The notes under the pieces were generated by a model, which worked only from the letters and a program-made list of their open reading frames with translations, ran no database searches and was not told where the DNA came from. From Fodinibacter sp963747405 (GTDB lineage Bacteria; Actinomycetota; Actinomycetes; Actinomycetales; Dermatophilaceae): a stretch of 64,000 nt of DNA. Location of the stretch: positions 182,174-246,173 of the forward strand of contig CAVVFG010000012.1 in assembly GCA_963747405.1 (NCBI GenBank). Reading direction: 5' to 3'. Positions 17,801 to 25,871 of this stretch are shown one piece after another. The position numbers and the translations under genes were made by a program. Position 1 is the stretch's first letter, and every line of letters starts with the position of its first letter.

Positions 17801-18216
17801 ACGAGAAGCACCGCGGCCAGGGCCAGTCCGATGGTGCACGGCAGCACGTACTCCCCCTGTGCCATCGAGCCGACCCGACCGATCGAGGGGAGCACGAGGA
17901 GCAGGATGACGAAGAGCCACCAGGCGGTGCGCAACCGCCGGCGCAGGCCGATCGCGAGCGCGACGAGCAGCGCGGCGTACACGAGGTGGGGCACCACCGG
18001 CACGAGCGCGAGAGAGACCGGGTCGTCGGGGCGGTTGAAGTACCGGTGGAGCGGGGGCACGACCCAGGTGACGAGCACCACGGCGGCGAGGAGGAAGGTG
18101 AAGGCCGCGAAGCGGTCGGGCCAGCGGTCGTCGCGCACGTTGAGCCGACCGAGCGGTCGACGGCGCTGGTCGCCACGTGGGCTCGCAGGACGCGTCGCGT
18201 CAGCGATGGACGTCAT
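14860..18216 (-). CDS. lysX: Bifunctional phosphatidylglycerol lysyltransferase / lysyl-tRNA synthetase
   Basis: The 1118-residue product starts at ATG 18216. The N-terminal quarter has about six or seven membrane helices (FAAFTFLLAAVVLVTWVVPP onward), followed by a DUF2156/MprF-type aminoacyltransferase domain (around 240-520, with YFATRRDKAVVWD). The C-terminal half is a class II lysyl-tRNA synthetase: the OB-fold anticodon region VSVVGRVLRKRDHGG, motif 2 FRNEGADSSHNPEFTSLEVY, and motif 3 region GGMGMGVDRLVMNLTG. In mycobacterial LysX the synthetase makes Lys-tRNA which the membrane part uses to lysinylate phosphatidylglycerol, giving resistance to cationic peptides. Length is close to the mycobacterial protein (about 1170). 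It is probably an accessory enzyme beside a housekeeping lysS elsewhere, which is inference. Confidence 0.93.
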   Translation of the reverse strand: MTSIADATRPASPRGDQRRRPLGRLNVRDDRWPDRFAAFTFLLAAVVLVTWVVPPLHRYFNRPDDPVSLALVPVVPHLVYAALLVALAIGLRRRLRTAWWLFVILLLVLPSIGRVGSMAQGEYVLPCTIGLALAAVLLVVAVRARSQFAARTARAAGLKAVLVFVGGVIVVAVVGAWLLSQFTESSAADAANAIASTVFGDLGMVPDTAFTAPLWVRLVLSALGATVVLGSAAVLFRAPASARTLGAADEATVRTMLREHGDLDSLGYFATRRDKAVVWDVEDLALARAGISHRVVRGVSLASGNPVGDPGHWPAAIGAWREEARANGWSLAVMAAGSEGAAAFEAAGLTVFEIGDEAILDLGSFSLNAPGLKPVRQAVSRLRRRGYDVEVRRHDTLTPEDFDRLAASASSWRGDGGDERGFSMALGRLGDPLDGDCVLVQARDGEGHLRGFLSLVPWGRNGLSLDLMRRDPSADNGLVELLVSSLAEQAPRLAVRRVSLNFAMFREAFTRGEELGAGPLARLGRQALLLASRNWQLESLYRSNAKYLPEWRPRFICFEYSSDLPRVGVAAGSAEGFLSAPSIGSILRRRGSAAGELDRADEAYAAQVREAIPAEPDRLEQVLTARRLPDQERVRRAKLARLQAAGIDPYPVGYPRTHALSEVWSATGDLPAGTRTGQVVSVVGRVLRKRDHGGLCFLTIRDGSGDLQVMASRAALGEEQHRLFRSLDLGDHVGVTGDVVASASGELTVDAHSFALTSKSLRPLPDKRLGLTDPEARVRMRYVDLIMRPAARDIAYLRSTVVRSIRESLQHRGYVEVETPILQLVHGGANARPFQTHINAYDLELSLRIATELHLKRLVVGGMEQVFELGRQFRNEGADSSHNPEFTSLEVYGTYNDYVSMRLLTQELIKEAAVAVYGRPIARRPRPDGTIEEFDLSGDWPAIPICTAVSTALGEEVSTATPLAELQRHARTIGLDLDPGLTWGAVLEELYGELCEGQTTTPVFYTDFPRDTSPLTRVHRADPMLVEKWDLVVWGSEQGTAYSELIDPVDQRARLVEQSLLAAAGDPEAMEVDEDFLAALEYGMPPTGGMGMGVDRLVMNLTGLGIRDTILFPITKPT

Positions 18217-18404
18217 CTCAGATCCTCTCGCCGTCCGGTGCAGGGTTCCAGTCAAGCAGTACGGTTGTTCTGCCGTGGGACGCATCTCGCGGCACGGACG
18301 CAGCAGTCACGGTCCTGCGCGGCCCCATGCCGGCGGTGGTGGCCGTCAACGCGTCCGATGCCGCCAGGCGCCGGCGCCCGCGACCCTTAGCGGAGGATTC
18401 GCCC

Positions 18405-19132
18405 ATGTGGACCTGGTACGACGACAACGTCGTCGGCACGGGCCGTTCGGCCGCCCTGTGGATGCTCGTCGGCTTCCTGGTGGCGTATGCCGTCACGCGC
18501 ACCATCACCGCGCGCATCAAGAACCGCAGGGCCACCGGCACGCAGGAGGAGTCAGGGCCGATCAAGGACACATCGGCGGGGTGCACGTGCACCACCAGGT
18601 GTGGGGCATCCTGCTCGTGCTCGTCGTGGGCCTGCTGGCCTTCCGCTTCCGGCCCGACTCCCCCTGGGTCGAGGTCCTCGCCACGCTCTTCGGTGTCGGT
18701 GCCGCCCTGGCGCTCGACGAGTTCGCGCTGTGGCTGCACCTCGAGGACGTCTACTGGTCGGAGGAGGGCAGGAAGTCGATCGACGCCGTGATGATCGCGG
18801 CGGTCTTCGGCCTCGTGCTCCTCGCCGGCACCTCACCCATCGGCATCGAGACGAGCGACACCAGTGCCGGCGTCTGGACCCTCACCGTCGCCGTCCTGGT
18901 GCACGTGCTCATCACGGTCATCTGCCTGCTCAAGGGCAAGATCGTCTTGGGCCTGGTCGGGCTGCCCGCCCGGTTCTTCTCCTACCTCGGGGCGTTCCGG
19001 CTCGCCAAGCCCGAGTCGTTCTGGGCGACGCGCTTCTACCGGCGCGAGAAGACGATCGCCCGCGCCGCGCGGCGGCACGCGACGTACCAGCGACGCCGGC
19101 TGGCCCTGCGCGACCGGCTCTTCGGCGGTTGA
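18405..19132 (+). pseudogene. Conserved integral membrane protein, frameshifted near 18570
   Basis: The reading starts at ATG 18405 behind GGAGGATTC with MWTWYDDNVVGTGRSAALWM and a membrane helix, and runs to GPIKD at about 18569. It then continues in a different frame as IGGVHVHHQVWGILLVLVVG through several more membrane segments (ALDEFALWLHLEDVYW, then GTSPIGIE) to the stop at 19132. Total length is 728 bp, two more than a multiple of three. Related actinobacterial membrane proteins, as I recall them, read PIKD-I-H-IGG across this point, so a net loss of one base (or of four) explains the break. No slippery heptamer is visible, so programmed shifting is unlikely. A sequencing error is possible. 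Function of the family is unknown. Confidence 0.75.
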
Positions 19133-19194
19133 CGCCAGGGCCTGCGCGTGTGAGGTGGTCCGGCATCGGTCCTTCGGGGGAGGATCGAGGTGCC

Positions 19195-20586
19195 ATGACC
19201 GCCGACGAGCGACCTCCACCCTCGGCGCCGCCCACCTCGCGGCGCCGGGTGTCCGATGCCGGGCGCAGCGTGGGGCGGGGCGTCGGGCGCGGTGGGCGTG
19301 CCGGCATCCGGTGGGTCGGTCGAGGCGGCGCGGCCGCGGGCCGCCGGTTCCGCAGCTTCGCCGACGCCGACGGGGCCGCCGACACCGGCCTCGCGCGCCT
19401 GACCGAGCTGCACGCCGTCAACGTCGCCGGGGATGCCGCGCTCACCGTGTCGCTCGCCGGCACCGTCTTCGCGCTGCCCACCGACGAGGCGCGCGGGCGG
19501 GTCGCCCTCTTCCTCGTGCTGACGATGGCGCCGTTCGTGCTGCTCGCCCCGCTCATCGGCCCGCTGCTCGACCGGTTCCGGCACGGGCGGCGGTGGGCCC
19601 TGGGCACCACCCTGGCCACCCGCGCCTTCCTGGCCTGGGTGCTCGCGTCGGCGGTGGTCGAGGACAGTGCCTGGCTCTTCCCGGCCGCGCTGGGGTGCCT
19701 CGTGGCCAGCCGGTCGTACGCCGTGGCCCGCGCGGCCGCCGTGCCACGCCTGCTGCCCCGCGACATCAGCCTGGTCACGGCGAACTCCCGCCTCACCATC
19801 GCCGGGCTGACCGGGATGGCGATCGGTGGTGGCCTGGCGGGCGGGCTGTCGCGCATCGGCCCGGACTGGTCGCTGCGGCTGGCGTTCGTGGTCTACGTCG
19901 CCGCCACCGTGCTCGCCATCCGGCTGCCGGCCCGGGTCGACTCGACCGCCGGCGAGCTCGACCTCGACGGCAGGCCGGCCGGCGAGGCCCCGCTGGCCCT
20001 GCCCTCGGCCGGCCGGGGCGCCCGGCGGCTGCGGGCGCTGCCGCCCGCGGTGCGCTACGTGCTCTGGCTGACCACCGGCGCCCGGCTGCTCAGTGGCTTC
20101 CTCACCCTGTTCCTGGCCTTCCTGATGCGCGAGCACCCCCTGCCCGGGTGGTCCGGCCCGGCCGTGCTCGCGATGGTCGCCGGGGCCGCCGGCGTGGGCA
20201 ACGCCCTGGGGTCGGTGGTGGGCAACCGGCGCCGCGGCCCGGCACCCGAGCGGCTCGCGACCGGCGTTGCCGCCGTCGCCGTGCTGGCCGGGCTGCTCAC
20301 CGCAGTGCTCTACTCGCTGCCCACCCTGGTGCTGCTCGGCCTGGCGACCGGGCTGTTCGGGCAGCTGGCCAAGCTCAGCCTCGACGCGCTCATCCAGCGC
20401 GACGTCGACGACCACGTGCGGGCGCGGGTGTTCTCGTGGTCGGAGACCATCCTGCAGGCATTCTGGGTGGTCGGCGGCGCCATCGGCATCACCCTCCCGC
20501 TGTTGCCCGTGCTCGGGTTCGCCATCATCACCGCCGTGGTGGTGCTGGCCTGCCTGGTGGCCTGGCGCTCACGCCGGCTTCAGTGA
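19195..20586 (+). CDS. MFS-type membrane transporter
   Basis: The 463-residue product starts at ATG 19195 behind GGGGGAGG. A basic, Gly/Arg-rich cytoplasmic leader of about 55 residues precedes roughly 12 hydrophobic segments. Visible major-facilitator-like features are PLIGPLLDRFRHGRRWALG between helices 2 and 3 and a central loop around residues 240-275. The carboxy half includes VGNALGSVVGNRRRG and LIQRDVDDHVRARVFSWSE, the latter resembling conserved loops of MFS drug exporters. Substrate unknown. It follows the frameshifted membrane gene after 62 bp and overlaps the convergent downstream gene by 7 bp. Confidence 0.8.
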   Translation: MTADERPPPSAPPTSRRRVSDAGRSVGRGVGRGGRAGIRWVGRGGAAAGRRFRSFADADGAADTGLARLTELHAVNVAGDAALTVSLAGTVFALPTDEARGRVALFLVLTMAPFVLLAPLIGPLLDRFRHGRRWALGTTLATRAFLAWVLASAVVEDSAWLFPAALGCLVASRSYAVARAAAVPRLLPRDISLVTANSRLTIAGLTGMAIGGGLAGGLSRIGPDWSLRLAFVVYVAATVLAIRLPARVDSTAGELDLDGRPAGEAPLALPSAGRGARRLRALPPAVRYVLWLTTGARLLSGFLTLFLAFLMREHPLPGWSGPAVLAMVAGAAGVGNALGSVVGNRRRGPAPERLATGVAAVAVLAGLLTAVLYSLPTLVLLGLATGLFGQLAKLSLDALIQRDVDDHVRARVFSWSETILQAFWVVGGAIGITLPLLPVLGFAIITAVVVLACLVAWRSRRLQ

Positions 20587-21113
20587 CACCCCACCGTGTC
20601 GAGGTCGACGGTGAGGCGGCCGGTGCCCCGCCCGGACAGGGCGCGCTCGTACTCGCTGGGGTAGTCGACCCGCCCGTCGGCGGCCACGCTGAACTCCACC
20701 ACGGCGCTCGGCACCAGGCCGAGCCGGATCGCGTAGGAGGGTCCGGGCGGCATCCGGACCGTTCGTTCGCGGGTGTCGAGCGGCTCGTGGCAGCCACCCC
20801 ACAAGGGCAGCACCGGGCGGGGCGACCCCGTCGGGTTCAGCGTCACCGGCACCCCCACGACGCGCAGGGTGCTGCTGCCGCGGCCCTGGAGCAGGTCGTC
20901 GTGCGCGGCGGCGTAGTCGACCGTGCCGTCGTCCTCGACCCGGAAGCGCAGGTCACAGGCCTGGTCGCGGGTCTGCTGGAAGGCGTAGCCGCCGGGGTGC
21001 AGGTCGACCGCGACGCCGCCGGGCACCGACCCGTCGACGAAGTGCGGCAGCTGGGTGGGCAGCCAGAACCACGGGTAGGTCAGCTGGGAGGTGTCGATCC
21101 GGATCTGCGGCAT
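20580..21113 (-). CDS. Hypothetical protein with an internal tandem duplication
   Basis: I do not recognise the 177-residue product. It has no signal peptide or membrane segment and opens MPQIRIDTSQLTYPWFWLP. Two segments of about 45 residues align: DLRFRVEDDGTVDYAAAHDD plus LLQGRGSSTLRV (about 60-95), and VVEFSVAADGRVDYPSEYER plus ALSGRGTGRLTVDLDTV (about 137-174). This implies duplication of a small beta-rich unit with a core of V-x-x-DGxVDY-n-LxGRGxxxL. Trp and Cys content is modest. It is divergent from the TVP38-type gene (122 bp) and overlaps the MFS gene tail by 7 bp. No function is proposed. Confidence 0.7.
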   Translation of the reverse strand: MPQIRIDTSQLTYPWFWLPTQLPHFVDGSVPGGVAVDLHPGGYAFQQTRDQACDLRFRVEDDGTVDYAAAHDDLLQGRGSSTLRVVGVPVTLNPTGSPRPVLPLWGGCHEPLDTRERTVRMPPGPSYAIRLGLVPSAVVEFSVAADGRVDYPSEYERALSGRGTGRLTVDLDTVGCH

Positions 21114-21235
21114 GGTCGGTCCTCGGTCCAGTGCCGCGCCGTGGTGGGCGCGGTCCTACCCTCAGGAGCCCCGTGCGGCCCGCGTGATACCTCGGGCGGC
21201 CCACCGGTTCGGTGCGGTACTCCTAGGCTGGGCGG

Positions 21236-21883
21236 ATGACGAGCACCAGGGCGGCCCTGCTGCGCCTCCTGGGGCTCGGGGTCGCGGTCGTCATCGGGGG
21301 CGCGCTGCTCTGGCTGCTCCTCGGCGGGCAGCTCGACGCCGTGCAGTCGGCCATCGCCGCGAGTGGTGCCTTGGGGCCGGTGGTCTACGTCGTGCTGCAC
21401 GTGGTGCTCACGCTGGTCCCGGTGTCGAAGAACCTGTTGTCCGGCGTGGCCGGCGCGCTGTTCGGCCTGGCGGGCGGCATCGTCATCTCGTGGGCGGCGT
21501 CGATGCTGAGCGCCCTGGTGGGCTTCGCCATCGCCCGCCGGCTGGGGCGCGACGCCGTCGCCGAGCTCTCCGGCCCGCGCCTGGCCCGGGTCGAGCGCGT
21601 GCTGCAGCGCCAGGGCGTCGCCGCGGTGCTCGTGTCCCGCCTGACGCCGGTGCTCCCGTTCACGATCGTCAACTACGGGGCCGGCGTCAGTGCCGTGTCG
21701 CGGCGCGACTTCCTGGTGGGCACCGCGGTCGGCATCGTCCCGGGCACGGTCGGATATGCCGCGCTCGGCGCCTCCGCCGGGCGCAGCGTCGCCATCGTCG
21801 CCGGCTCGCTGCTGCTCGGCGTGGTGCTCCTCGTCGGGTCGCTCGTCGCCGGCCGCCGGATGGCGCGCCGCTCCGCCGGATGA
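21236..21883 (+). CDS. TVP38/TMEM64 (DedA-like, SNARE-associated) membrane protein
   Basis: The 215-residue product has about five or six membrane segments. Family features are the re-entrant glycine-rich region VPVSKNLLSGVAGALFGLAGG, FAIARRLGRDAVAELSGPRL and the second re-entrant motif LTPVLPFTIVNYGAGVSAVSRRDFL, then GIVPGTVGYAALG. Proteins of this family are thought to move lipids such as undecaprenyl phosphate or phospholipids across membranes. Which lipid is not visible here. It is monocistronic and convergent with the FAD oxidoreductase gene. Confidence 0.88.
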   Translation: MTSTRAALLRLLGLGVAVVIGGALLWLLLGGQLDAVQSAIAASGALGPVVYVVLHVVLTLVPVSKNLLSGVAGALFGLAGGIVISWAASMLSALVGFAIARRLGRDAVAELSGPRLARVERVLQRQGVAAVLVSRLTPVLPFTIVNYGAGVSAVSRRDFLVGTAVGIVPGTVGYAALGASAGRSVAIVAGSLLLGVVLLVGSLVAGRRMARRSAG

Positions 21884-21911
21884 GCGGCACGACGCGCCTG
21901 GCCCGTCGGAC

Positions 21912-23309
21912 TCAGCCGATGGGGTGGTTGGCCACGAACAGGGCGTGCGGGTCCACCTGTGCGCGCACCGCACGCAACAGGTCCCAGGCCTGCGCCTCGT
22001 AGGCCGTGCTGGTGTCGGTGCGCTCCTCGGTGAAGTTGAGGACCGACCGGCCCCGCGACCACGGCTCGAGCGCCGCGACGAGCCGCTGGGCGTCGCGGCG
22101 GCCCACGGCGCCCGCCTCGGGCGTGGGCGCCATCGCAACGAAGAACCCGGCGTAGGCCCCGTCCAGTCGCGACAGCGCTCCGCCGCCGGGGTGGTGGCGC
22201 CCGAGCGCCCCGCCGAGCTGGCGCAGCTCGGCGGACAGCAGCGACGACGCCGACCCCGGCCCGACCTCGGCGAGGAGCGCGGCGACGGCCTCCTCGGGCA
22301 GCGCGTCGAGCGTGATCGAACCGGCCACCGCGGGAGTCGGACCCTCCGGGTCCATGTGCAGCCGGGTCAGGGACGCCGACGGGACCCGGGCGAAGGTGTC
22401 CAGCTCGGGGCCCAGTGCGCGCAGCGGCTCGAGCAGCCGGTGCGCCGGGTCGTCGTCGGCGAGCACGGCCCCGTCGACCACCACCAGCTGCCGTCCCCGG
22501 ATGAACTCCGGCAGCTCGGGCAGCGGGGGGAAGCTCATCACCCGCAACGAGGTGGTGACCTCGTCGGGCGCCTGGGCCGACCACGTCGCCCAGGCCCGGA
22601 CGACCTCGGGCGCGCGCTCCCGGTCCCACAGCAACAGGCCGGCGTACACGTCGGGGATCGGGTAGAGGCGGAACTCGACCGCGGTGACCACGCCGAAGCT
22701 CCCCCCACCTCCGCGCAGCGCCCAGAACAGGTCCTCGTCGTGGTGGGCGTCGGCGCGCACGAGCGACCCGTCGGCGGTGACCAGCTCGACCGCGGTGAGG
22801 CTGTTGGTCGCCAGGCCGAGCGAGCGGGCGTACCAGCTCAGGCCGCCGCCGAGGGTGTAGCCGATGACGGACACGTCCGGTGACGAGCCGTGCAGCGCGG
22901 CGAGGCCGTGCGGGGCCGCGGCCTCGACGACCTCCTGCCACAGGGCTGCGCCCTCGGCGCGAGCCGTCCCGGCGACGGGGTCGACGCTGACCCGGGCCAG
23001 GCCGGTGGTGCGCACGACGACGACGTCGTCGAGGCCGCCGTCGCCGAGGGCGGCAGCGCCGTGGCCGCTGCCCTGGGGTGCGACCCGCAGCCCCGCGGCG
23101 ACCGCGGCCCGCACGACCTCGACCACGTCGGCGACGTTCCGGGGCACGGCCACGGCGGCCGGCCGCTGGTCGACGGCGACGTTCCACGGCATCCGGGCGT
23201 CGTCGTAGCCGGGGTCGCCGGGCAGGTGGACGGCTCCGCCGCACAGGCCGCGCAGGGCCTGCGCGGCGTGGGGAGCGTGGGTGGGGTCGAGGGTGGTCTC
23301 GACGGTCAT
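21912..23309 (-). CDS. FAD-binding (BBE/VAO-type) oxidoreductase
   Basis: Read from ATG 23309, the product has 465 residues. The N-terminal FAD-binding PCMH domain is seen in RPAAVAVPRNVADVVEVVRA, then RVAPQGSGHGAAALGDGGLD (His candidate for covalent flavin), then GYTLGGGLSWYARSLGLATN and DEDLFWALRGGGGSFGVVT. The C-terminus ends with the berberine-bridge pattern LLRAVRAQVDPHALFVANHP. The start has a strong ribosome site (GAGAAGGAAGAGG). However, the frame is open upstream through a Rid-like domain to 23744 with no stop, so the protein may also be made as a 610-residue fusion. The divergent LuxR regulator is a plausible controller. Confidence 0.85.
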   Translation of the reverse strand: MTVETTLDPTHAPHAAQALRGLCGGAVHLPGDPGYDDARMPWNVAVDQRPAAVAVPRNVADVVEVVRAAVAAGLRVAPQGSGHGAAALGDGGLDDVVVVRTTGLARVSVDPVAGTARAEGAALWQEVVEAAAPHGLAALHGSSPDVSVIGYTLGGGLSWYARSLGLATNSLTAVELVTADGSLVRADAHHDEDLFWALRGGGGSFGVVTAVEFRLYPIPDVYAGLLLWDRERAPEVVRAWATWSAQAPDEVTTSLRVMSFPPLPELPEFIRGRQLVVVDGAVLADDDPAHRLLEPLRALGPELDTFARVPSASLTRLHMDPEGPTPAVAGSITLDALPEEAVAALLAEVGPGSASSLLSAELRQLGGALGRHHPGGGALSRLDGAYAGFFVAMAPTPEAGAVGRRDAQRLVAALEPWSRGRSVLNFTEERTDTSTAYEAQAWDLLRAVRAQVDPHALFVANHPIG

Positions 23310-23744
23310 GGTGCTGTCCTCTTCCTTCTCGGGCGCGCGGGACCGTCCCGCGCTGATGGGGGCGGTGTTCGGGTCGGCGGGGTGCCCGGTGCGACCGCGG
23401 GTGGCCCGTGCGTCCAGGGCCACGACCTGGCCCGGCACCGCAAGGGCCGGAACCGGCAGGAGCGACGTGGCCGGGCCTGCCTCGACCCCACCGAAGCGCT
23501 CGCTGAGGGTGTCGAGCACGGCCAGGACGGCGTCGACGTCCGTGGTGCGCACCGTGACCTCGACCAGCTCGGCCGGCACCAGGCCGGCGCCGGCCAGGGC
23601 GTCCTCGAGGTTGGCCAGCGCGAGGGCGAGCTGCGCCGCGGGGTCCTCAGCGTGCACGAGCCGGCCCAGCGGGTCCAAAGGGCCCTCGCCGGTGACGACG
23701 AGGACGGTCGGGTCCTGCGATACGGGGTCGATGGTGGAGGTCAT
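23310..23744 (-). CDS. Rid/YjgF-like domain, in frame with the FAD oxidoreductase
   Basis: From ATG 23744 the frame encodes MTSTIDPVSQDP, then AEDPAAQLALALANLEDALA, then AGLVPAELVEVTVRTTDVDA, then FGGVEAGPATSLLPVPALAV, the layout of a RidA/YjgF trimer subunit (about 115 residues). Many Rid proteins end strand-helix-strand with an Arg that binds imines; VVALDARATRGR lies at that place. A further 30 residues without family character lead straight into the oxidoreductase's ATG. No stop separates them, so either the stop was lost and a fusion is made, or the internal ribosome site gives two products. Rid proteins deaminate reactive enamines and imines, which amine- or alcohol-oxidising flavoenzymes can generate, so the pairing makes sense. 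Confidence 0.65.
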
Positions 23745-23828
23745 GGCGACGAGCGTCGTGCGCCGGGCCCACCGGCACCATCCCCGGCGACCGGGAACCT
23801 GCGGCGCCGGTCCGCTGGGGTCGCGGGT

Positions 23829-23844
23829 TCCCACATTTGTGGGA
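23829..23844. promoter_or_regulatory. Inverted repeat, candidate regulator operator
   Basis: TCCCACA-TT-TGTGGGA spans 23829-23844 in the gap between the Rid-FAD gene (start 23744) and the divergent LuxR gene, and touches the regulator's first ATG. The 7-bp arms are perfect. Autoregulation and control of the oxidoreductase are inferred. Confidence 0.5.
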
Positions 23845-25046
23845 TGGCGCAGCGAATGCACCTGAGCCACACTCGGCAGATGGCCAGTGCACTGACGCAG
23901 GAGCGCGTGCGCCGCGATGTCGAGGTCGTCGCCCGCGCCGGCCTCGACATCGACACCTTCCTCGCCGAGGCCGTCGACTCGATGCAGCGGGCGGTGCCCT
24001 ACATCGCCGCCTGCCTCGCGACGGTCGACCCGAGCACCGAGCTGCTCACCGGCACCCGCAAGTACGGCGACCTGCTCGGCCGCGACAGCCACGACCACGA
24101 GTGGGGGCTCATCGAGTACGGGTCCGTCGAGCGGTCGGCGTTCCGGGAGATGTCCCAGGCCGGCATCCCTGCCATGGGGGTGCACGCCGTGTACGGCGGC
24201 GACACCGGGCGCTCCAACCGGCTGAGCACCTTCATGAAGCCGCACTTCGGCTACACCGACGAGATGCGGGTCGTCTTCCGCGATGCCGGCTCCCAGGTGT
24301 GGGGCGCTGCAGCGCTGTTCCGCGACCCGGAGACCGGCCCCTTCCAGCAGGGCGAGATCGACTTCGTCGGCTCGCTGTCGGCGGCGTTCGCGTCAGGAAT
24401 GCGCACCGGGCTGCTGACGCGGCTGGCCACCACGGCGCCGCCGCCGCCGTCCGCGGGGCCGGCCGTGCTCATCGTCGGCGCCGACGACCAGATCACCCAG
24501 ATGAGCATGGGCGCCGAGCAGCGGCTCGGCGCGCTCGAGAGCCCGACCCACAACGCCCACTGGACGGGCATCATCACCTCGCTCGTCGCGGCAGCGCGCC
24601 GCTACGCGCGCGGCGAGAGCGCCGTGCCGCCGCGCAGCCGGGTCAGGTCACGCACCGGCATGTGGCTGGTGCTGCACGCGACGCCGCTGCTCGGGCCCGA
24701 GGGCGCCAGCGGTGACGTCGTGGTCACCGTCGAGGAGGCCCGGCCACCGGAGATCGTTCCCCTCGTCGTCGCGGCCTTCGACCTCACCCAGCGCGAGCGG
24801 GACGTCACCCAGCTCGTGCTGCAGGGCGTCGACACCAAGGAGATCGCCGCGACGATGCACGTGTCGACGTACACCGTCCAGGACCACCTGAAGTCGGTCT
24901 TCGACAAGGCCGACGTCCGCAGCCGCCGCGAGCTCATCGCCCGGATCTACTTCGACCAGTACGTGCCGCGGATGGGGGCCGAGCTCGGCCCGTCGGGGTG
25001 GTTCGCGACGGCCGGGCCGACGCAGGCCGCTCAGGAGTCGCGGTAG
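23844..25046 (+). CDS. LuxR-type transcriptional regulator with GAF-like sensor domain
   Basis: Read from ATG 23844 the product has 400 residues. ATGs at 23856 and 23880 are alternatives, and a later start would leave the inverted repeat upstream. The N-terminal 200 residues resemble a GAF-type ligand-binding region (VPYIAACLATVDPSTELLTG, GAAALFRDPETGPFQQGEID). A middle PAS-like stretch (VLIVGADDQITQMSMGAEQR) follows. The C-terminal LuxR helix-turn-helix is clear: LTQRERDVTQLVLQGVDTKE then IAATMHVSTYTVQDHLKSVF. It is divergent from the Rid-FAD gene and probably controls it. The ligand is unknown. The last 16 bp overlap the convergent F420 reductase gene. Confidence 0.85.
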   Translation: MAQRMHLSHTRQMASALTQERVRRDVEVVARAGLDIDTFLAEAVDSMQRAVPYIAACLATVDPSTELLTGTRKYGDLLGRDSHDHEWGLIEYGSVERSAFREMSQAGIPAMGVHAVYGGDTGRSNRLSTFMKPHFGYTDEMRVVFRDAGSQVWGAAALFRDPETGPFQQGEIDFVGSLSAAFASGMRTGLLTRLATTAPPPPSAGPAVLIVGADDQITQMSMGAEQRLGALESPTHNAHWTGIITSLVAAARRYARGESAVPPRSRVRSRTGMWLVLHATPLLGPEGASGDVVVTVEEARPPEIVPLVVAAFDLTQRERDVTQLVLQGVDTKEIAATMHVSTYTVQDHLKSVFDKADVRSRRELIARIYFDQYVPRMGAELGPSGWFATAGPTQAAQESR

Positions 25047-25720
25047 CGGCGAGCGCGCAGCGCCGCGGCGGCCACGGCATCCCGGCCGGCGGGGCGGGCA
25101 CCCTTGGTCCAGTCCTCGGGGTCCTTGGCGTACATCGAGCCGTAGGCGGCGGTGTCGCGCTGGGTGCGCCAGCCCTCGGCGAGCGGCCCGAGGTCGACGG
25201 TGTCGTAGCCGATCTCGTCGAGGGCCACCCGTACGACCTCCTTGGCGCCGGCGTCGTCACCGGCGATGGCGAGCGCGCTGCGGTCGTCGGCCCCGTTCGG
25301 GCGGGGCAGGGCGGCGAGGTGCTGCACGAAGATGTTGTTGAAGCCCTTGACCACCTTGGCGTCGGGCGCGAGCGCCTGCAGCAGCTCGGACGTGGTGGTC
25401 GACTCGTCCTCGAGCTCGGGCACCAGGCCGTCGCGCTGTGGGTAGTAGTTCATCGTGTCGATGACGACCTTGCCGGCCAGGGCCGCGTGCGGCAGGTCGC
25501 CGCGGGCCTTGAGCGGAACCGTCACCACCACGATGTCGCCGGCGCGGGCCGCTTCCTGCGCGGTGGCGGCGCGTGCGTGCGGGCCGAGCTCGGCGACCAG
25601 GTCGGCGAGCGTCTCCGGCCCGCGGCTGTTGCTCAGCACGACGTCGTGACCGGCACGCACCGCCAGCCGCGCCACGGTGCTGCCGATGTTTCCGCTGCCG
25701 AGAAAGCCCCAGGTGGTCAT
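25031..25720 (-). CDS. NADPH-dependent F420 reductase-like oxidoreductase
   Basis: Taken from ATG 25720 the product has 229 residues. The Rossmann start is TTWGFLGSGNIGSTVARLAV, followed by VVLSNSRGPETLADLV, where SNSRG fits the NADP 2'-phosphate-binding turn of F420H2:NADP reductases. Later motifs are DIVVVTVPL, VVIDTMNYYPQRDG and VKGFNNIFVQHLAALPRP, all typical of this family. It should transfer hydride between NADP(H) and F420, or act on a related substrate. It is divergent from an F420-dependent LLM oxidoreductase, with 151 bp between starts, so the two probably form a cofactor-recycling pair. Confidence 0.82.
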   Translation of the reverse strand: MTTWGFLGSGNIGSTVARLAVRAGHDVVLSNSRGPETLADLVAELGPHARAATAQEAARAGDIVVVTVPLKARGDLPHAALAGKVVIDTMNYYPQRDGLVPELEDESTTTSELLQALAPDAKVVKGFNNIFVQHLAALPRPNGADDRSALAIAGDDAGAKEVVRVALDEIGYDTVDLGPLAEGWRTQRDTAAYGSMYAKDPEDWTKGARPAGRDAVAAAALRARRYRDS

Positions 25721-25871
25721 GGGGGCGCCAACGCGCCAGGCGGGCGGAGGCATTCCCGGGGCCCGGCATCCGAGCCGACCTTCGACGGGCACGGGTGCCG
25801 GGGCGCGACCAGGGTAGGGCAGGTCCATCACCCCCTGCCTGCAACCGACCCCCTGACCGAAGGAGAACCCC

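Noticed and set aside
14668..18390. 1240-residue plus-strand open frame
   Set aside because: It is the antisense shadow of lysX with low-complexity composition and no motif.
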